The translations under genes and the position numbers were made by a program. Source: Pseudomonas sp. 8O (GTDB taxonomy: Bacteria > Pseudomonadota > Gammaproteobacteria > Pseudomonadales > Pseudomonadaceae). From it: a DNA stretch of 64,000 nt. Location of the stretch: assembly GCF_902506495.1 (NCBI RefSeq), contig NZ_LR733264.1, positions 372,001 through 436,000 of the forward strand. Direction: 5' to 3'. The notes beneath the pieces are model-generated. The model saw only the letters and a program-made list of their open reading frames with translations. It ran no database searches and was not told the origin of the DNA. Shown here one piece after another: positions 26,865 through 43,432 of the stretch (position 1 is its first letter; the number at the start of each line of letters is the position of its first letter).

Positions 26865-27269
26865 ATGGTTGAAAATAACGAACTGCGCAAAGCTGGACTG
26901 AAGGTGACTCTGCCGCGAGTCAAAATCCTGCAAATGCTCGATAACGCCGAGCACCGCCACATGAGTGCGGAGGATGTCTACAAGGCCCTGATGGAGGCGG
27001 GTGAGGACGTTGGCCTGGCCACCGTGTACCGCGTGCTGACTCAGTTCGAGGCTGCCGGCCTGGTGGTGCGTCACAACTTCGATGGCGGTCATGCCGTATT
27101 CGAGTTGGCTGACAGCGGCCATCACGACCATATGGTCTGCGTCGACTCTGGTGAAGTGATCGAGTTCTTCGACGCCGAGATCGAGAAGCGCCAGAAGGAG
27201 ATCGTCAAGGAGCACGGTTTCGAGCTGGTCGATCACAATCTGGTGCTGTACGTACGCAAGAAGAGCTGA
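26865..27269 (+). CDS. fur: Ferric uptake regulator Fur
   Basis: A 134-residue iron-dependent repressor. The N-terminal winged helix is ELRKAGLKVTLPRVKILQML...GLATVYRVLTQFEAAGLV. The C-terminal dimerisation and metal domain contains HHDHMVCVDSGEVIEF. Only one cysteine stands where enteric Fur has CxxC, which is the known Pseudomonas form, so the structural zinc site is not the enteric type. The start is ATG 26865, matching known Pseudomonas N-termini (MVEN...); an in-frame ATG at 26850 would add five residues. A strong terminator follows. Confidence 0.96.
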   Translation: MVENNELRKAGLKVTLPRVKILQMLDNAEHRHMSAEDVYKALMEAGEDVGLATVYRVLTQFEAAGLVVRHNFDGGHAVFELADSGHHDHMVCVDSGEVIEFFDAEIEKRQKEIVKEHGFELVDHNLVLYVRKKS

Positions 27270-27287
27270 TCCTTCTGCGGCAATGAG

Positions 27288-27314
27288 AAAGGCGACCCTC
27301 GGGTCGCCTTTTTT
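27288..27314 (+). terminator. Intrinsic terminator after fur
   Basis: AAAGGCGACCC-TC-GGGTCGCCTTTTTT: long perfect stem and six T residues, 18 bases past the fur stop. Confidence 0.88.
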
Positions 27315-27353
27315 ACTTTGCCGTGGCCCGGATTGCATCCGAGCTACGTTGCG

Positions 27354-29030
27354 TCAGGCAGCCTGGGCGCTGGTGACCATCTTGCGGGCGTGAGCCAGGG
27401 ATTCTTCGGTCAGGTCGACGCCGCCGAGCATGCGGGCGATTTCCTCGACGCGGCCGCTCTCGTCCAGCTTGCTCACGGCGGTAGACGTGGCATCTTCGCC
27501 GCGACGCTTGTGCACGAACAGATGCTGATGGCCCTGCGCGGCGACTTGCGGCAGGTGGGTGACGCACAGTACCTGACCGCGTTCGCCAAGGCGGCGCAGC
27601 AACTGCCCGACCACTTCGGCGGTCGGGCCGCCGATACCGACGTCCACTTCGTCGAACACCAGGGTCGGTACGCGCGAGGTCTGTGCGGTGATCACCTGGA
27701 TCGCCAGGCTGATACGTGACAGTTCACCACCGGAGGCTACCTTGGCCAAGCCGCGTAGCGGCTGGCCAGGGTTGGCGCTGACCAGGAACTCCACTGTCTC
27801 CAGGCCGCTGGCATGCGGTTCTTCGCTGCTCATGGCCTGGAGCTGGATATTGAAACGGCCGCCGGGCATGCCCAGCGCCTGCATTTCTTGCGCAACTGCT
27901 GCGGCCAGGCGTTCAGCGGCATTGCTGCGTAGTGCGCTGAGTTCGGCTGCCTTTGCCTGGTAATGGCGTTCATAGGCTGCCAGCTCTTCGGCCAGGCGTT
28001 CGCTGGCCTGGTCGTCGGCATTCAGGCCCTCAAGCTCTTCGAACAACTGCTGCTGCAGGGCGGCCAGTTCGGCTGGTTGAATGCGGTGTTTGCGTGCCAG
28101 GGTGTAGATGGTGTCCAGGCGCTCTTCGAGAAACTGCTGACGCTCCGGGTCGGCGTCGAAGTGATCGAGGAAGCGATTCAGCTCGCCGACGGCTTCTTCC
28201 ACCTGGATCTGTGCGCTGGCCAGCAGGTTGCTGGCTTCGTTCAAGGCGCCGCCCTGGCCACCAAAGGCGCCCAGGCGGTTGAGGCTGGCGGTCAGTGCAG
28301 ACAGCACGTTGCCGGCATCGCTCTCGCTGCACAGGTCGAGCACCTGGCGACAAGCCGCAAGTAGCGCTTCAGCATTACTCAGGGCCTTGTGCTCCTGTTC
28401 CAGCTGTTCCAGTTCGTTGTCGCCCAGCGCCAGATTTTCCAGCTCTTCCAGTTGGTAGCTGAGCAGTTGGTGGCGCGCGCGTTGTTCGTCGCCCTGACTG
28501 GAAATACGTTCCAGCTCGTTGCGCGTCTGCTTCCAGCGCTGCGCGGCGAGTTGCACCTGGCGCGCGAGATCCTGGCTACCGGCATATTCGTCGAGCAGGC
28601 GACGGTGGGTATCGGTCTTGAGCAGCGACTGATGCTCGTGCTGGCTGTGGATATCGATGATCAGCTCGCCAAGGGCCTTGAGGTCGGCCTGCGGGCAGGG
28701 GCTGCCGTTGATATAGCCGCGCGAGCGGCCTTCGGCGGTGATCACCCGACGCAGGATGCACGGGCCGTCGTTGTCCAGATCCCGCTCGGCGAGCCAGGTG
28801 CGGGCTTCGGGAATGTCCGCCAGGTCGAAGCTGGCGAGAATGTCAGCCTTGTCTGCGCCTGGGCGTACCACGCCGCTGTCGGCGCGATCACCCAGGCACA
28901 GGCCGAGAGCGTCGAGCATGATCGACTTGCCGGCACCAGTCTCGCCGCTGATGGCGCTCATGCCGGCATCCAGCTCGAGATCCAGGTGGTCGACGATGGC
29001 GTAGTTGTGAATGGACAGGTGCACCAGCAT
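27354..29030 (-). CDS. recN: DNA repair protein RecN
   Basis: A 558-residue SMC-like ATPase for double-strand break repair. The N-terminal Walker A GETGAGKS lies at about 29-36. A long alpha-helical coiled-coil region runs from about 155 to 375 (for example [24 protein letters not shown]). The C-terminal head has the ABC signature [15 protein letters not shown] and Walker [13 protein letters not shown]. Length is normal. It is divergent from grpE across 157 bp. I did not find an unambiguous LexA box by eye, so SOS control, usual for recN, is not shown here. Confidence 0.95.
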   Translation of the reverse strand: MLVHLSIHNYAIVDHLDLELDAGMSAISGETGAGKSIMLDALGLCLGDRADSGVVRPGADKADILASFDLADIPEARTWLAERDLDNDGPCILRRVITAEGRSRGYINGSPCPQADLKALGELIIDIHSQHEHQSLLKTDTHRRLLDEYAGSQDLARQVQLAAQRWKQTRNELERISSQGDEQRARHQLLSYQLEELENLALGDNELEQLEQEHKALSNAEALLAACRQVLDLCSESDAGNVLSALTASLNRLGAFGGQGGALNEASNLLASAQIQVEEAVGELNRFLDHFDADPERQQFLEERLDTIYTLARKHRIQPAELAALQQQLFEELEGLNADDQASERLAEELAAYERHYQAKAAELSALRSNAAERLAAAVAQEMQALGMPGGRFNIQLQAMSSEEPHASGLETVEFLVSANPGQPLRGLAKVASGGELSRISLAIQVITAQTSRVPTLVFDEVDVGIGGPTAEVVGQLLRRLGERGQVLCVTHLPQVAAQGHQHLFVHKRRGEDATSTAVSKLDESGRVEEIARMLGGVDLTEESLAHARKMVTSAQAA

Positions 29031-29105
29031 GGCGAACGCTCCCGAATTGATGTCTGGTTATTTATACAGTGTTTTTTCTTTCTCTGGCAATCCTCCCTAT
29101 TGCCC

Positions 29106-29131
29106 CTTGAAACCTGTGGAATTGACTCCAT
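29106..29131 (+). promoter_or_regulatory. Probable sigma-32 promoter of grpE-dnaK-dnaJ
   Basis: CTTGAA at 29106-29111 and CTCCAT at 29126-29131 are separated by 14 bp, close to the RpoH consensus CTTGAA-N13-17-CCCCAT. It is about 57 bases ahead of the grpE start and has the same spacing as the clpB promoter. Confidence 0.75.
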
Positions 29132-29187
29132 ATAGGCGGCAGGAGCGCGAGTCGATATCGCGCCAGTTTTTTCGAGAGGAGAAAGGC

Positions 29188-29757
29188 ATGGCTGACGAAC
29201 AGACCCTGGATACGCAGAATTCCGAGGCGCAGGCAGCAGAAGCTGTGGCGCCTGGTGACGACCTGGCTGCTCGCGTGCAAACGCTGGAAGAGCAACTGGC
29301 CGCTGCGCAGGATCAGTCGCTGCGCATGGCTGCCGACCTGCAAAACGTGCGTCGTCGCGCGGAGCAGGATGTAGAGAAGGCACACAAGTTTGCGCTGGAA
29401 AAGTTCGCTGGCGATCTGCTGCCGGTAATCGACAGCCTGGAGCGCGGCCTGGAGCTGTCCAGCCCTGACGACGTATCGATCAAGGCCGTGCGTGAGGGCA
29501 TGCAACTGACCCTCAAGCTGTTCCATGACACCCTAGCTCGCTACAACCTGGAAGCCATCGACCCGCATGGTGCGCCGTTCAACCCGGAGCATCACCAGGC
29601 CATGGCCATGGAAGAGAGCGTTCATGCCGAGCCGAACTCGGTGCTCAAGGTGTTCCAGAAGGGCTATCTGCTCAATGGTCGCCTGCTGCGTCCGGCCATG
29701 GTCGTGGTCAGCAAGGCGCCAATGACGCCGCCGCCGAGTATCGACGAGCAGGCTTGA
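29188..29757 (+). CDS. grpE: GrpE nucleotide exchange factor
   Basis: A 189-residue co-chaperone that releases ADP from DnaK. An acidic N-terminus leads into a long dimeric helix (about 35-85: [36 protein letters not shown]). The C-terminal beta-wing domain carries the family signature [22 protein letters not shown]. The start is ATG 29188 with AGAGGAGAAAGG upstream; the open frame upstream to 29011 runs through the promoter. It is the first gene of grpE-dnaK-dnaJ, behind a sigma-32-type promoter. Confidence 0.96.
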   Translation: MADEQTLDTQNSEAQAAEAVAPGDDLAARVQTLEEQLAAAQDQSLRMAADLQNVRRRAEQDVEKAHKFALEKFAGDLLPVIDSLERGLELSSPDDVSIKAVREGMQLTLKLFHDTLARYNLEAIDPHGAPFNPEHHQAMAMEESVHAEPNSVLKVFQKGYLLNGRLLRPAMVVVSKAPMTPPPSIDEQA

Positions 29758-29856
29758 AAACAGCCGTAACGACCCCATTTTTAAGTCAAGCGTTTTAGTG
29801 CTGCCGGCGCCTTAGAAACGAGGCGACGGAAAAATCAAAGTTTCGGGAGAATATTC

Positions 29857-31773
<1,917 letters not shown>

Positions 31774-31908
31774 GGGATGCGGCCTGCTCGGCGGGCCGCC
31801 TCTTCTTTACGCTCCACCGTCGCTCGCGACGGGCAGGATTCGCCGCGCGGGAGCCTTCTCCCGCGTCGGCGTATCTGGAGCTCACGAATCTGAGAGTGCA
31901 GCACAACT

Positions 31909-33036
31909 ATGGCAAAACGTGATTATTACGAGATCCTGGGGGTCGAGCGCGGCGCTAGTGAAGCCGAGCTGAAGAAGGCCTACCGGCGCCTGGCGATGAA
32001 ATATCACCCGGACCGCAACCCGGACGACAAAGACGCCGAAGAGAAATTCAAGGAGGCCAACGAGGCCTACGAAGTACTTTCTGACGCGGCCAAGCGTTCG
32101 GCCTACGACCAATACGGCCACGCCGGGGTCGACCCGCAGATGGGCGGCGGTGGTGGCGCTGGTTTCGGTGGCGCCAACTTCTCCGATATTTTCGGCGACG
32201 TGTTCAGCGACTTCTTCGGCGGTGCTCGCGGCGGCTCGCGTGGCGGTGCCCAGCGCGGCTCGGATCTGCGCTATACCCTGGAGCTGGATTTGGAAGAAGC
32301 GGTGCGCGGCACCACCGTGACCATCCGCGTGCCGACCCTGGTCGGCTGCAAGACCTGCGATGGCTCGGGTGCGAAGAAGGGCGCCAGTCCGGTCACCTGT
32401 ACCACCTGTGGCGGCATCGGCCAGGTGCGCATGCAGCAGGGCTTCTTCTCGGTGCAGCAGACCTGCCCGCGCTGCCATGGCAGCGGCAAGATGATCACCG
32501 ACCCTTGCGGCAGCTGCCATGGTCAAGGTCGTGTGGAAGAGAGCAAGACGCTGTCGGTCAAGGTGCCGCCAGGTGTCGACACCGGTGATCGCATTCGTCT
32601 GTCCGGCGAAGGTGAGGCCGGCACGCATGGCGGTCCGGCCGGTGACCTGTATGTGGTGGTCAACGTCCGTGAGCATGCGATCTTCCAGCGTGATGGCAAG
32701 CATCTGTACTGCGAAGTGCCGATCAGCTTCGCCGATGCGGCGCTGGGCGGCGAACTGGAAGTGCCGACCCTCGACGGTCGGGTCAAGCTGAAGATTCCGG
32801 AAGGTACTCAGACCGGCAAGCTGTTCCGTCTGCGTGGCAAGGGCGTGGCTCCGGTGCGCGGTGGTGCGGCGGGTGATCTGATGTGCCGCGTCGCGGTGGA
32901 AACGCCGGTCAACCTGAACAAGCGCCAGCGCGAGCTGCTCGATGAGTTCCGCAAGTCGCTGCAGGGTGACGATTCCCACTCGCCCAAGGCCAGTGGCTGG
33001 TTCGAGGGCGTGAAGCGCTTCTTCGGCGACGTTTAA
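31909..33036 (+). CDS. dnaJ: Hsp40 co-chaperone DnaJ
   Basis: A 375-residue type I J-protein. The J domain (1-70) contains the essential HPD in [11 protein letters not shown] glycine-rich linker ([19 protein letters not shown]) follows. The zinc-finger domain has four CxxCxGxG repeats ([32 protein letters not shown]). The C-terminal peptide-binding domains end in [10 protein letters not shown]. It presents clients to DnaK and stimulates its ATPase. It is the last heat-shock gene of the grpE-dnaK-dnaJ group; dapB starts 47 bp downstream after a GC hairpin lacking a T tract, so read-through into dapB is likely. Confidence 0.97.
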   Translation: MAKRDYYEILGVERGASEAELKKAYRRLAMKYHPDRNPDDKDAEEKFKEANEAYEVLSDAAKRSAYDQYGHAGVDPQMGGGGGAGFGGANFSDIFGDVFSDFFGGARGGSRGGAQRGSDLRYTLELDLEEAVRGTTVTIRVPTLVGCKTCDGSGAKKGASPVTCTTCGGIGQVRMQQGFFSVQQTCPRCHGSGKMITDPCGSCHGQGRVEESKTLSVKVPPGVDTGDRIRLSGEGEAGTHGGPAGDLYVVVNVREHAIFQRDGKHLYCEVPISFADAALGGELEVPTLDGRVKLKIPEGTQTGKLFRLRGKGVAPVRGGAAGDLMCRVAVETPVNLNKRQRELLDEFRKSLQGDDSHSPKASGWFEGVKRFFGDV

Positions 33037-33080
33037 TCCCAAAGCGCCCCGGTGATGCCGGGGCGACAGCTTGGAGCTGA

Positions 33081-33887
<807 letters not shown>

Positions 33888-33952
33888 CGCAAATGTGTGA
33901 CTGAGGCGTCTTATCGGGTGGACCGAAAAAGGGTTTTCCTGTAAGCTTCCTG

Positions 33953-33972
33953 TTTTAGTGTGTCCACTAAAA
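33953..33972 (+). other. Hairpin in the carA leader, ahead of the terminator
   Basis: TTTTAGTG-TGTC-CACTAAAA is a perfect 8-bp stem with a 4-base loop. A U-rich stretch (GGGTTTTCCTGTAAGC) lies just before it. It precedes the strong terminator by 21 bases and could be a pause hairpin. Confidence 0.5.
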
Positions 33973-33982
33973 GTTACGCAGA

Positions 33983-34060
33983 ATGGCTCAAATAAAAAAG
34001 CGGGATGACCTTCACACGTCATCCCGCTTTTTTACAACCTGCGTTTGCTTCAAGCCTTGA
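33983..34060 (+). CDS. Possible carA leader peptide (25 codons)
   Basis: An ATG-initiated frame at 33983 encodes [20 protein letters not shown] plus five more residues and ends at TGA 34058-34060. It runs completely through both arms of the intrinsic terminator at 33994-34033 and stops 17 bases before the carA start. No good ribosome site is visible (only a weak purine stretch), so expression is unproven. The arrangement resembles pyrBI of enteric bacteria, where a leader peptide frame spans the attenuator and coupled translation disrupts it. The frame could also be chance, since 25 codons is short. Confidence 0.3.
   Translation: MAQIKKRDDLHTSSRFFTTCVCFKP
33994..34033 (+). terminator. Strong terminator, possible attenuator, just ahead of carA
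   Basis: A 16-bp perfect stem AAAAAAGCGGGATGAC/GTCATCCCGCTTTTTT with an 8-base loop (CTTCACAC). It ends 44 bases before the carA start, too close for a separate downstream promoter with normal spacing to be visible. Transcripts of carAB therefore probably have to read through it. It may also terminate dapB. Confidence 0.85.
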
Positions 34061-34077
34061 TCGAGACGGAGGTCTTC

Positions 34078-35226
34078 TTGACTAAGCCAGCCCCCAAACC
34101 TGCCATTCTGGCCCTTGCTGACGGCAGCATTTTTCGCGGCGATTCCATCGGGGCCGATGGCCAGACGATCGGAGAGGTGGTGTTCAACACCGCCATGACC
34201 GGCTATCAGGAAATCCTTACCGATCCATCCTATGCCCAGCAGATCGTTACCCTGACTTACCCGCACATCGGCAACACCGGCACCACGCCGGAAGATGCCG
34301 AGTCCAACCGCGTTTGGGCCGCTGGCCTGATCATTCGTGACCTGCCGCTGATCTCCAGCAACTGGCGCGACAAGCAACCGCTGGACGAATACCTGAAGGC
34401 CAACGGCACCGTCGCCATCGCCGGTATCGATACTCGCCGGCTGACTCGCATCCTGCGCGAGAAGGGTTCGCAGAATGGCTGCATCCTGGTCGGTGACGAC
34501 GCCACGGAAGAGAAAGCACTGGAGCTGGCGCGCAGCTTCCCGGGCCTCAAGGGTATGGACCTGGCCAAGGTGGTCAGTTGCACCGAGCGCTACGAGTGGC
34601 GCGAAAGCACCTGGAACCTGCAGTCCGACAGCCATCCGGAAATTCCGGCCAGTGAGCTGCCTTACCACGTGGTCGCCTACGACTACGGCGTGAAGCTGAA
34701 CATCCTGCGAATGCTGGTCGAGCGTGGCTGCCGCCTGACTGTGGTACCGGCGCAAACTCCGGCCAGCGACGTGCTGGCGCTCAATCCTGATGGTGTGTTC
34801 CTCTCCAACGGTCCTGGCGATCCCGAGCCGTGCGACTACGCGATCAAGGCGATCAAGGACGTTCTGGAAACCGATATCCCGGTATTCGGCATCTGCCTCG
34901 GCCATCAGCTGCTGGCCCTGGCTTCCGGTGCCAAGACCCTGAAAATGGGCCACGGCCACCACGGCGCCAACCACCCGGTGCAGGATCTCGACAGCGGCGT
35001 GGTGATGATCACCAGCCAGAACCACGGTTTCGCCGTGGACGAAAGCAGCCTGCCAGGCAACCTGCGTGCGATCCACAAGTCGCTGTTCGATGGCACCCTG
35101 CAGGGCATCGAGCGTACCGACAAGGACGCCTTCAGCTTCCAGGGCCACCCTGAGGCTAGCCCAGGCCCACACGATGTCGCCCCGCTGTTCGACCGCTTCA
35201 TCGAAGCCATGGCCAAGCGCCGCTAA
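34078..35226 (+). CDS. carA: Carbamoyl-phosphate synthase small (glutaminase) subunit
   Basis: A 382-residue class I glutamine amidotransferase subunit. It hydrolyses glutamine and passes ammonia to CarB for carbamoyl phosphate, used in arginine and pyrimidine synthesis. The catalytic cysteine is in [13 protein letters not shown], and the histidine/glutamate pair is in [15 protein letters not shown]. The start is TTG 34078, chosen because GGAGG lies 5 bases upstream and the product then begins [17 protein letters not shown]. As I recall it, P. aeruginosa CarA is 378 residues and begins [13 protein letters not shown], so this gene has four extra codons (12 bases) at a KPA-P-KPA repeat. An in-frame start at 34045 lacks a ribosome site. 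The leader contains a strong terminator. carB follows 36 bp later. Confidence 0.95.
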   Translation: MTKPAPKPAILALADGSIFRGDSIGADGQTIGEVVFNTAMTGYQEILTDPSYAQQIVTLTYPHIGNTGTTPEDAESNRVWAAGLIIRDLPLISSNWRDKQPLDEYLKANGTVAIAGIDTRRLTRILREKGSQNGCILVGDDATEEKALELARSFPGLKGMDLAKVVSCTERYEWRESTWNLQSDSHPEIPASELPYHVVAYDYGVKLNILRMLVERGCRLTVVPAQTPASDVLALNPDGVFLSNGPGDPEPCDYAIKAIKDVLETDIPVFGICLGHQLLALASGAKTLKMGHGHHGANHPVQDLDSGVVMITSQNHGFAVDESSLPGNLRAIHKSLFDGTLQGIERTDKDAFSFQGHPEASPGPHDVAPLFDRFIEAMAKRR

Positions 35227-35262
35227 GCCCGCCGACTGACCTACGGATTCGAGAGAGAAAAA

Positions 35263-38480
<3,218 letters not shown>

Positions 38481-38484
<4 letters not shown>

Positions 38485-38957
38485 TCAAATACCCAATGAC
38501 CGTCCAGGGCGCTCGCGCCCTGGAAGAAGAGCTGGCGCACCTGACCAAGGTGGTTCGCCCGAAACTCAGTCAGGACATCGGTGAAGCCCGCGAACTGGGT
38601 GATCTCAAGGAAAACGCCGAGTACCACGCCGCGCGTGAGCAGCAAGGTATGGTCGAGGCGCGTGTGCGTGATATCGAAGGTCGTCTGCAGAACGCAGTAG
38701 TCATCGATGTCACTACCATCGAGCACACCGGCAAGGTGATCTTCGGCACCACGGTGGAAATCGCCAACGTCGAGACTGACGAAAGCGTGACCTACCAGAT
38801 CGTTGGCGAAGACGAAGCCGACATCAAGCAGGGCAAGATCTCCGTCGGTTCACCCATTGCCCGTGCCCTGATCGGCAAGAACGAGGGTGATGTGGTGGCG
38901 GTGCAGACCCCCAGCGGCCTGATCGAGTACGAGATTGTCGAAGTCCGTCATATCTAA
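38481..38957 (+). CDS. greA: Transcription elongation factor GreA
   Basis: A 158-residue factor that rescues backtracked RNA polymerase by stimulating transcript cleavage. The N-terminal coiled coil contains [36 protein letters not shown], with the acidic tip residues (DLKENAEY) that reach the active site. The C-terminal FKBP-like domain has [16 protein letters not shown] and ends [10 protein letters not shown]. The start codon overlaps the carB stop by four bases, so translation is coupled to carB. The 3' end overlaps the possible TTG start of the next membrane-protein gene by 23 bases. Confidence 0.97.
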
Positions 38958-39375
38958 ACCGCAACAACCGTCTCGGGCGGCTGCCGTCAGTTGGCAGCTC
39001 GCCCAGACCCTCTGGGTGGGCGGTTTGTGGTTGTTGCAGTTCGTCATTCTGCCGGCCATCGGCCAAAGCGGTCTGGCGCCTCTGCTGGTGCAGGAGATAG
39101 CCACGCGGCTGGTGCCGCTGCTGGTCGGTCTGACAGCGGTGTGCGTTGCGCTGCAGGCTTTTGCCTTGCTGCGCAGTGAAGGTCTATCGAGCCTGTTGCG
39201 GGATATGCGTGGGCAACTACTGCTGACCGTTGCGGTCATGGCCCTGAGCTACTTCGCTGTGTTGCGCTACTGGCCCGAGGTCGAGTACTGGCTGCGCTTC
39301 AGCTATCTGGTGATGGCATTTTGCGGGTTGCTGCTGGTGCTGCAGCCCGTGCCGGGGGCGCCGGTCAGGCGCTAA
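38935..39375 (+). CDS. DUF4149-type small membrane protein
   Basis: A protein of up to 146 residues with four predicted membrane segments: [57 protein letters not shown] and [15 protein letters not shown]. The pattern resembles DUF4149/TMEM205-like proteins; its function is unknown. There is no ATG near the N-terminus. The start given is TTG 38935, inside the greA 3' end, with GAGTACGAG as a possible ribosome site, so it would be coupled to greA translation. The same gene occurs between greA and yhbY in P. aeruginosa as I recall. It converges on yhbY. Confidence 0.75.
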   Translation: MSKSVISKPQQPSRAAAVSWQLAQTLWVGGLWLLQFVILPAIGQSGLAPLLVQEIATRLVPLLVGLTAVCVALQAFALLRSEGLSSLLRDMRGQLLLTVAVMALSYFAVLRYWPEVEYWLRFSYLVMAFCGLLLVLQPVPGAPVRR

Positions 39376-39447
39376 CGGCGCGTGCAGGCGCGAATTCATT
39401 CGCGATCCGGGCGCGCCATGCTTGCCCGTGATCGCGATGCAAGCGCC

Positions 39448-39759
39448 TCAACCCTGGTAACGGATAACGTTGGACAGGTTGCGATTCGGCTTGGGGTTCT
39501 TGCGATAGAGCAGGGCGACCTTGCCAATCGACTGGACCAGTTCCGCGCGTCCGTTCTCGCACAGGGCTACAATGGCCGCCTGGCGATCCTCGCGTTCGGT
39601 GAGGCGCAGCTGTACCTTGATCAGCTCGTGATCGTTCAGGGCGCGGTCCAGTTCGGCCAGCACGCCCTCGGTCAAACCATTGTCAGCCACGATCAATACA
39701 GGTTTCAGGTGGTGGCCGATAGATTTGAATTGCTTCTTCTGCTCTTGAGTGAGCGGCAT
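39448..39759 (-). CDS. yhbY: YhbY RNA-binding protein
   Basis: A 103-residue single CRS1/YhbY (CRM) domain protein associated with pre-50S ribosomal particles. It begins MPLTQEQKKQFKSIGHHLKPVLIVADNGLTEGVLAELDRAL and has the GxxG-type loop region and KIALLYRK-like strand (IGKVALLYRKNPKP). Length equals E. coli YhbY (97) plus a short basic tail. It is divergent from rlmE across 90 bp, as in E. coli, where yhbY also faces rrmJ-ftsH. Confidence 0.93.
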   Translation of the reverse strand: MPLTQEQKKQFKSIGHHLKPVLIVADNGLTEGVLAELDRALNDHELIKVQLRLTEREDRQAAIVALCENGRAELVQSIGKVALLYRKNPKPNRNLSNVIRYQG

Positions 39760-39849
39760 AATCGTTAGTACCTAATTCGGTCTGGAAAACGGCGCCTATC
39801 TTACCCGAGCCCGCGCAGTTATTCATGACCCGTTGAGTCAGAGGTTTCA

Positions 39850-40473
39850 GTGGCACGTTCCAAGACCAGCCAGCGTTGGCTGAAAGAACATTTCGATGAT
39901 CCATACGTGAAGATGGCGCAGAAGGACGGCTATCGTTCGCGCGCCAGCTACAAGCTGCTGGAAATCCAGGAGAAGGATCGCATTCTGCGCCCGGGCATGA
40001 CCGTGGTCGACCTCGGCGCTGCGCCAGGCGGCTGGTCGCAGGTCACCAGTCGAGTGATCGGCGACAAAGGGCGACTGATCGCTTCCGACATATTGGAGAT
40101 GGACAGCATTCCCGATGTCACCTTCATTCAGGGTGATTTCACCGATGACGCTGTCTTTGCGCAGATTCTCGAGGCCATTGGCGAAAATCCGGTGGACCTT
40201 GTTATTTCCGATATGGCCCCCAATATGAGTGGGGTAAGAACCGCCGATCAGGCGCGCGCGATGTATCTGTGCGAGCTGGCGCTGGATCTGGCCGGACGTG
40301 TGTTGCGTCCAGGTGGCGATTTTCTGATCAAGATTTTCCAGGGTGAAGGTTTCGACGCCTACCACAAGCAGGTGCGTGAGACCTTCGACAAGGTGCAGAT
40401 GCGCAAGCCGCTGTCCTCGCGTGATCGCTCCCGTGAGCAATATATGCTGGCGCGTGGCTTTCGCGGCGTATGA
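39850..40473 (+). CDS. rlmE: 23S rRNA 2'-O-methyltransferase RlmE (FtsJ/RrmJ)
   Basis: A 207-residue heat-shock-associated enzyme that methylates U2552 of 23S rRNA in the 50S subunit. The SAM site is [14 protein letters not shown]. The catalytic K-D-K-E set is visible: the lysine in [11 protein letters not shown], the aspartate in [11 protein letters not shown], the lysine in [11 protein letters not shown] and the glutamate in [11 protein letters not shown]. The start is GTG 39850, with AGAGGTTTCA upstream and the normal N-terminus [19 protein letters not shown]. ftsH follows 163 bp later, with no terminator recognised. Confidence 0.96.
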   Translation: MARSKTSQRWLKEHFDDPYVKMAQKDGYRSRASYKLLEIQEKDRILRPGMTVVDLGAAPGGWSQVTSRVIGDKGRLIASDILEMDSIPDVTFIQGDFTDDAVFAQILEAIGENPVDLVISDMAPNMSGVRTADQARAMYLCELALDLAGRVLRPGGDFLIKIFQGEGFDAYHKQVRETFDKVQMRKPLSSRDRSREQYMLARGFRGV

Positions 40474-40636
40474 GTTGAAACGGTTGTCCGCCCTGTCGGT
40501 CTCAGTGGCAGAAACCTCATAAAGGGTTACAGACGGCGCCTGCGGGACGCGGGCGTTTGGTGTAAGTTAGTCGGTATATCATTGGTCGTCATGGGAAGCC
40601 CGCTTCGCCACGAGGCCTGCTTCAGAGGGTAGCTAA

Positions 40637-42559
<1,923 letters not shown>

Positions 42560-42567
42560 GGTTTCAT

Positions 42568-43419
42568 ATGTCTCAAGCGCAACACCTGAGCCGGCTGCCC
42601 TGTGGTAGCCGGCTTCTTGATTTGTCCCGTCCGCAAGTGATGGGCATCCTCAATGTCACCCCCGATTCTTTTTCCGACGGTGGGCGGTTCACGGCGCGCG
42701 ATGCTGCGTTGCGTCACGCCGAGCAGATGGTCGCCGCAGGCGCGACGTTGATCGATATCGGTGGTGAATCCACCCGCCCTGGGGCGCGAAGCGTTTCGCC
42801 GACCGAGGAGCTGGAGCGGGTCGCGCCGATGGTCGAAGCCATCGCCCGTGAGCTTGACGTGATCATTTCCGTGGATACCTCGACGCCTGCAGTCATGCGC
42901 GAAAGTGCAAGGCTGGGCGCGGGGCTGATCAATGATGTGCGTTCGTTGCAGCGTGATGGCGCTCTGGATGCGGCGGCAGACACTGGTTTGCCTGTGTGTC
43001 TGATGCATATGCGCGGTGAGCCCGGCAACATGCAGGATGATCCGCAGTATCCGGATATCGTCGCTGAGGTGCGTGACTTTCTCGTCGAGCGCATGGCTGC
43101 CTGCGCGACAGCCGGTATTCCCGCTGAGCGGATCCTGCTCGATCCGGGCTTTGGTTTTGCCAAGACCCTGGAGCACAATCTCGCCCTGTTCAGGCGCATG
43201 AGTGAGCTCTCTGCGCTGGGGCGGCCCTTGCTGGTTGGTGTCTCGCGCAAGAGCATGATCGGCAAGGTGCTCGGTCACGAAGTTGGCGGTCGCCTCTACG
43301 GTAGCCTGGCATTGGCTGCTCTGGCGTTGACCAAGGGCGCACATATTCTGCGTGTGCACGATGTCGCCGAAACGGTGGATGTGGTGCGCATGATCGCTGC
43401 GGTTGAAGCGGCGCAATAA
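42568..43419 (+). CDS. folP: Dihydropteroate synthase
   Basis: A 283-residue TIM-barrel enzyme that condenses p-aminobenzoate with dihydropterin pyrophosphate in folate synthesis; it is the sulfonamide target. The two family signatures are [17 protein letters not shown] and [25 protein letters not shown]. Pterin-site residues appear in [19 protein letters not shown] and [13 protein letters not shown], and the C-terminal [14 protein letters not shown] is normal. The gene is in the conserved ftsH-folP-glmM order, with an 8-bp gap from ftsH and 13 bp to the chosen glmM start. Confidence 0.97.
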   Translation: MSQAQHLSRLPCGSRLLDLSRPQVMGILNVTPDSFSDGGRFTARDAALRHAEQMVAAGATLIDIGGESTRPGARSVSPTEELERVAPMVEAIARELDVIISVDTSTPAVMRESARLGAGLINDVRSLQRDGALDAAADTGLPVCLMHMRGEPGNMQDDPQYPDIVAEVRDFLVERMAACATAGIPAERILLDPGFGFAKTLEHNLALFRRMSELSALGRPLLVGVSRKSMIGKVLGHEVGGRLYGSLALAALALTKGAHILRVHDVAETVDVVRMIAAVEAAQ

Positions 43420-43432
43420 CAAGGAAAGCGTT

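Noticed and set aside
28900..29187. LexA box ahead of recN
   Set aside because: No clear CTG-N10-CAG with the expected AT core was found near the recN start, so SOS control was not annotated.
33040..33070. Terminator between dnaJ and dapB
   Set aside because: The GCCCCGG hairpin there is not followed by a T tract, so it is not called as a terminator.
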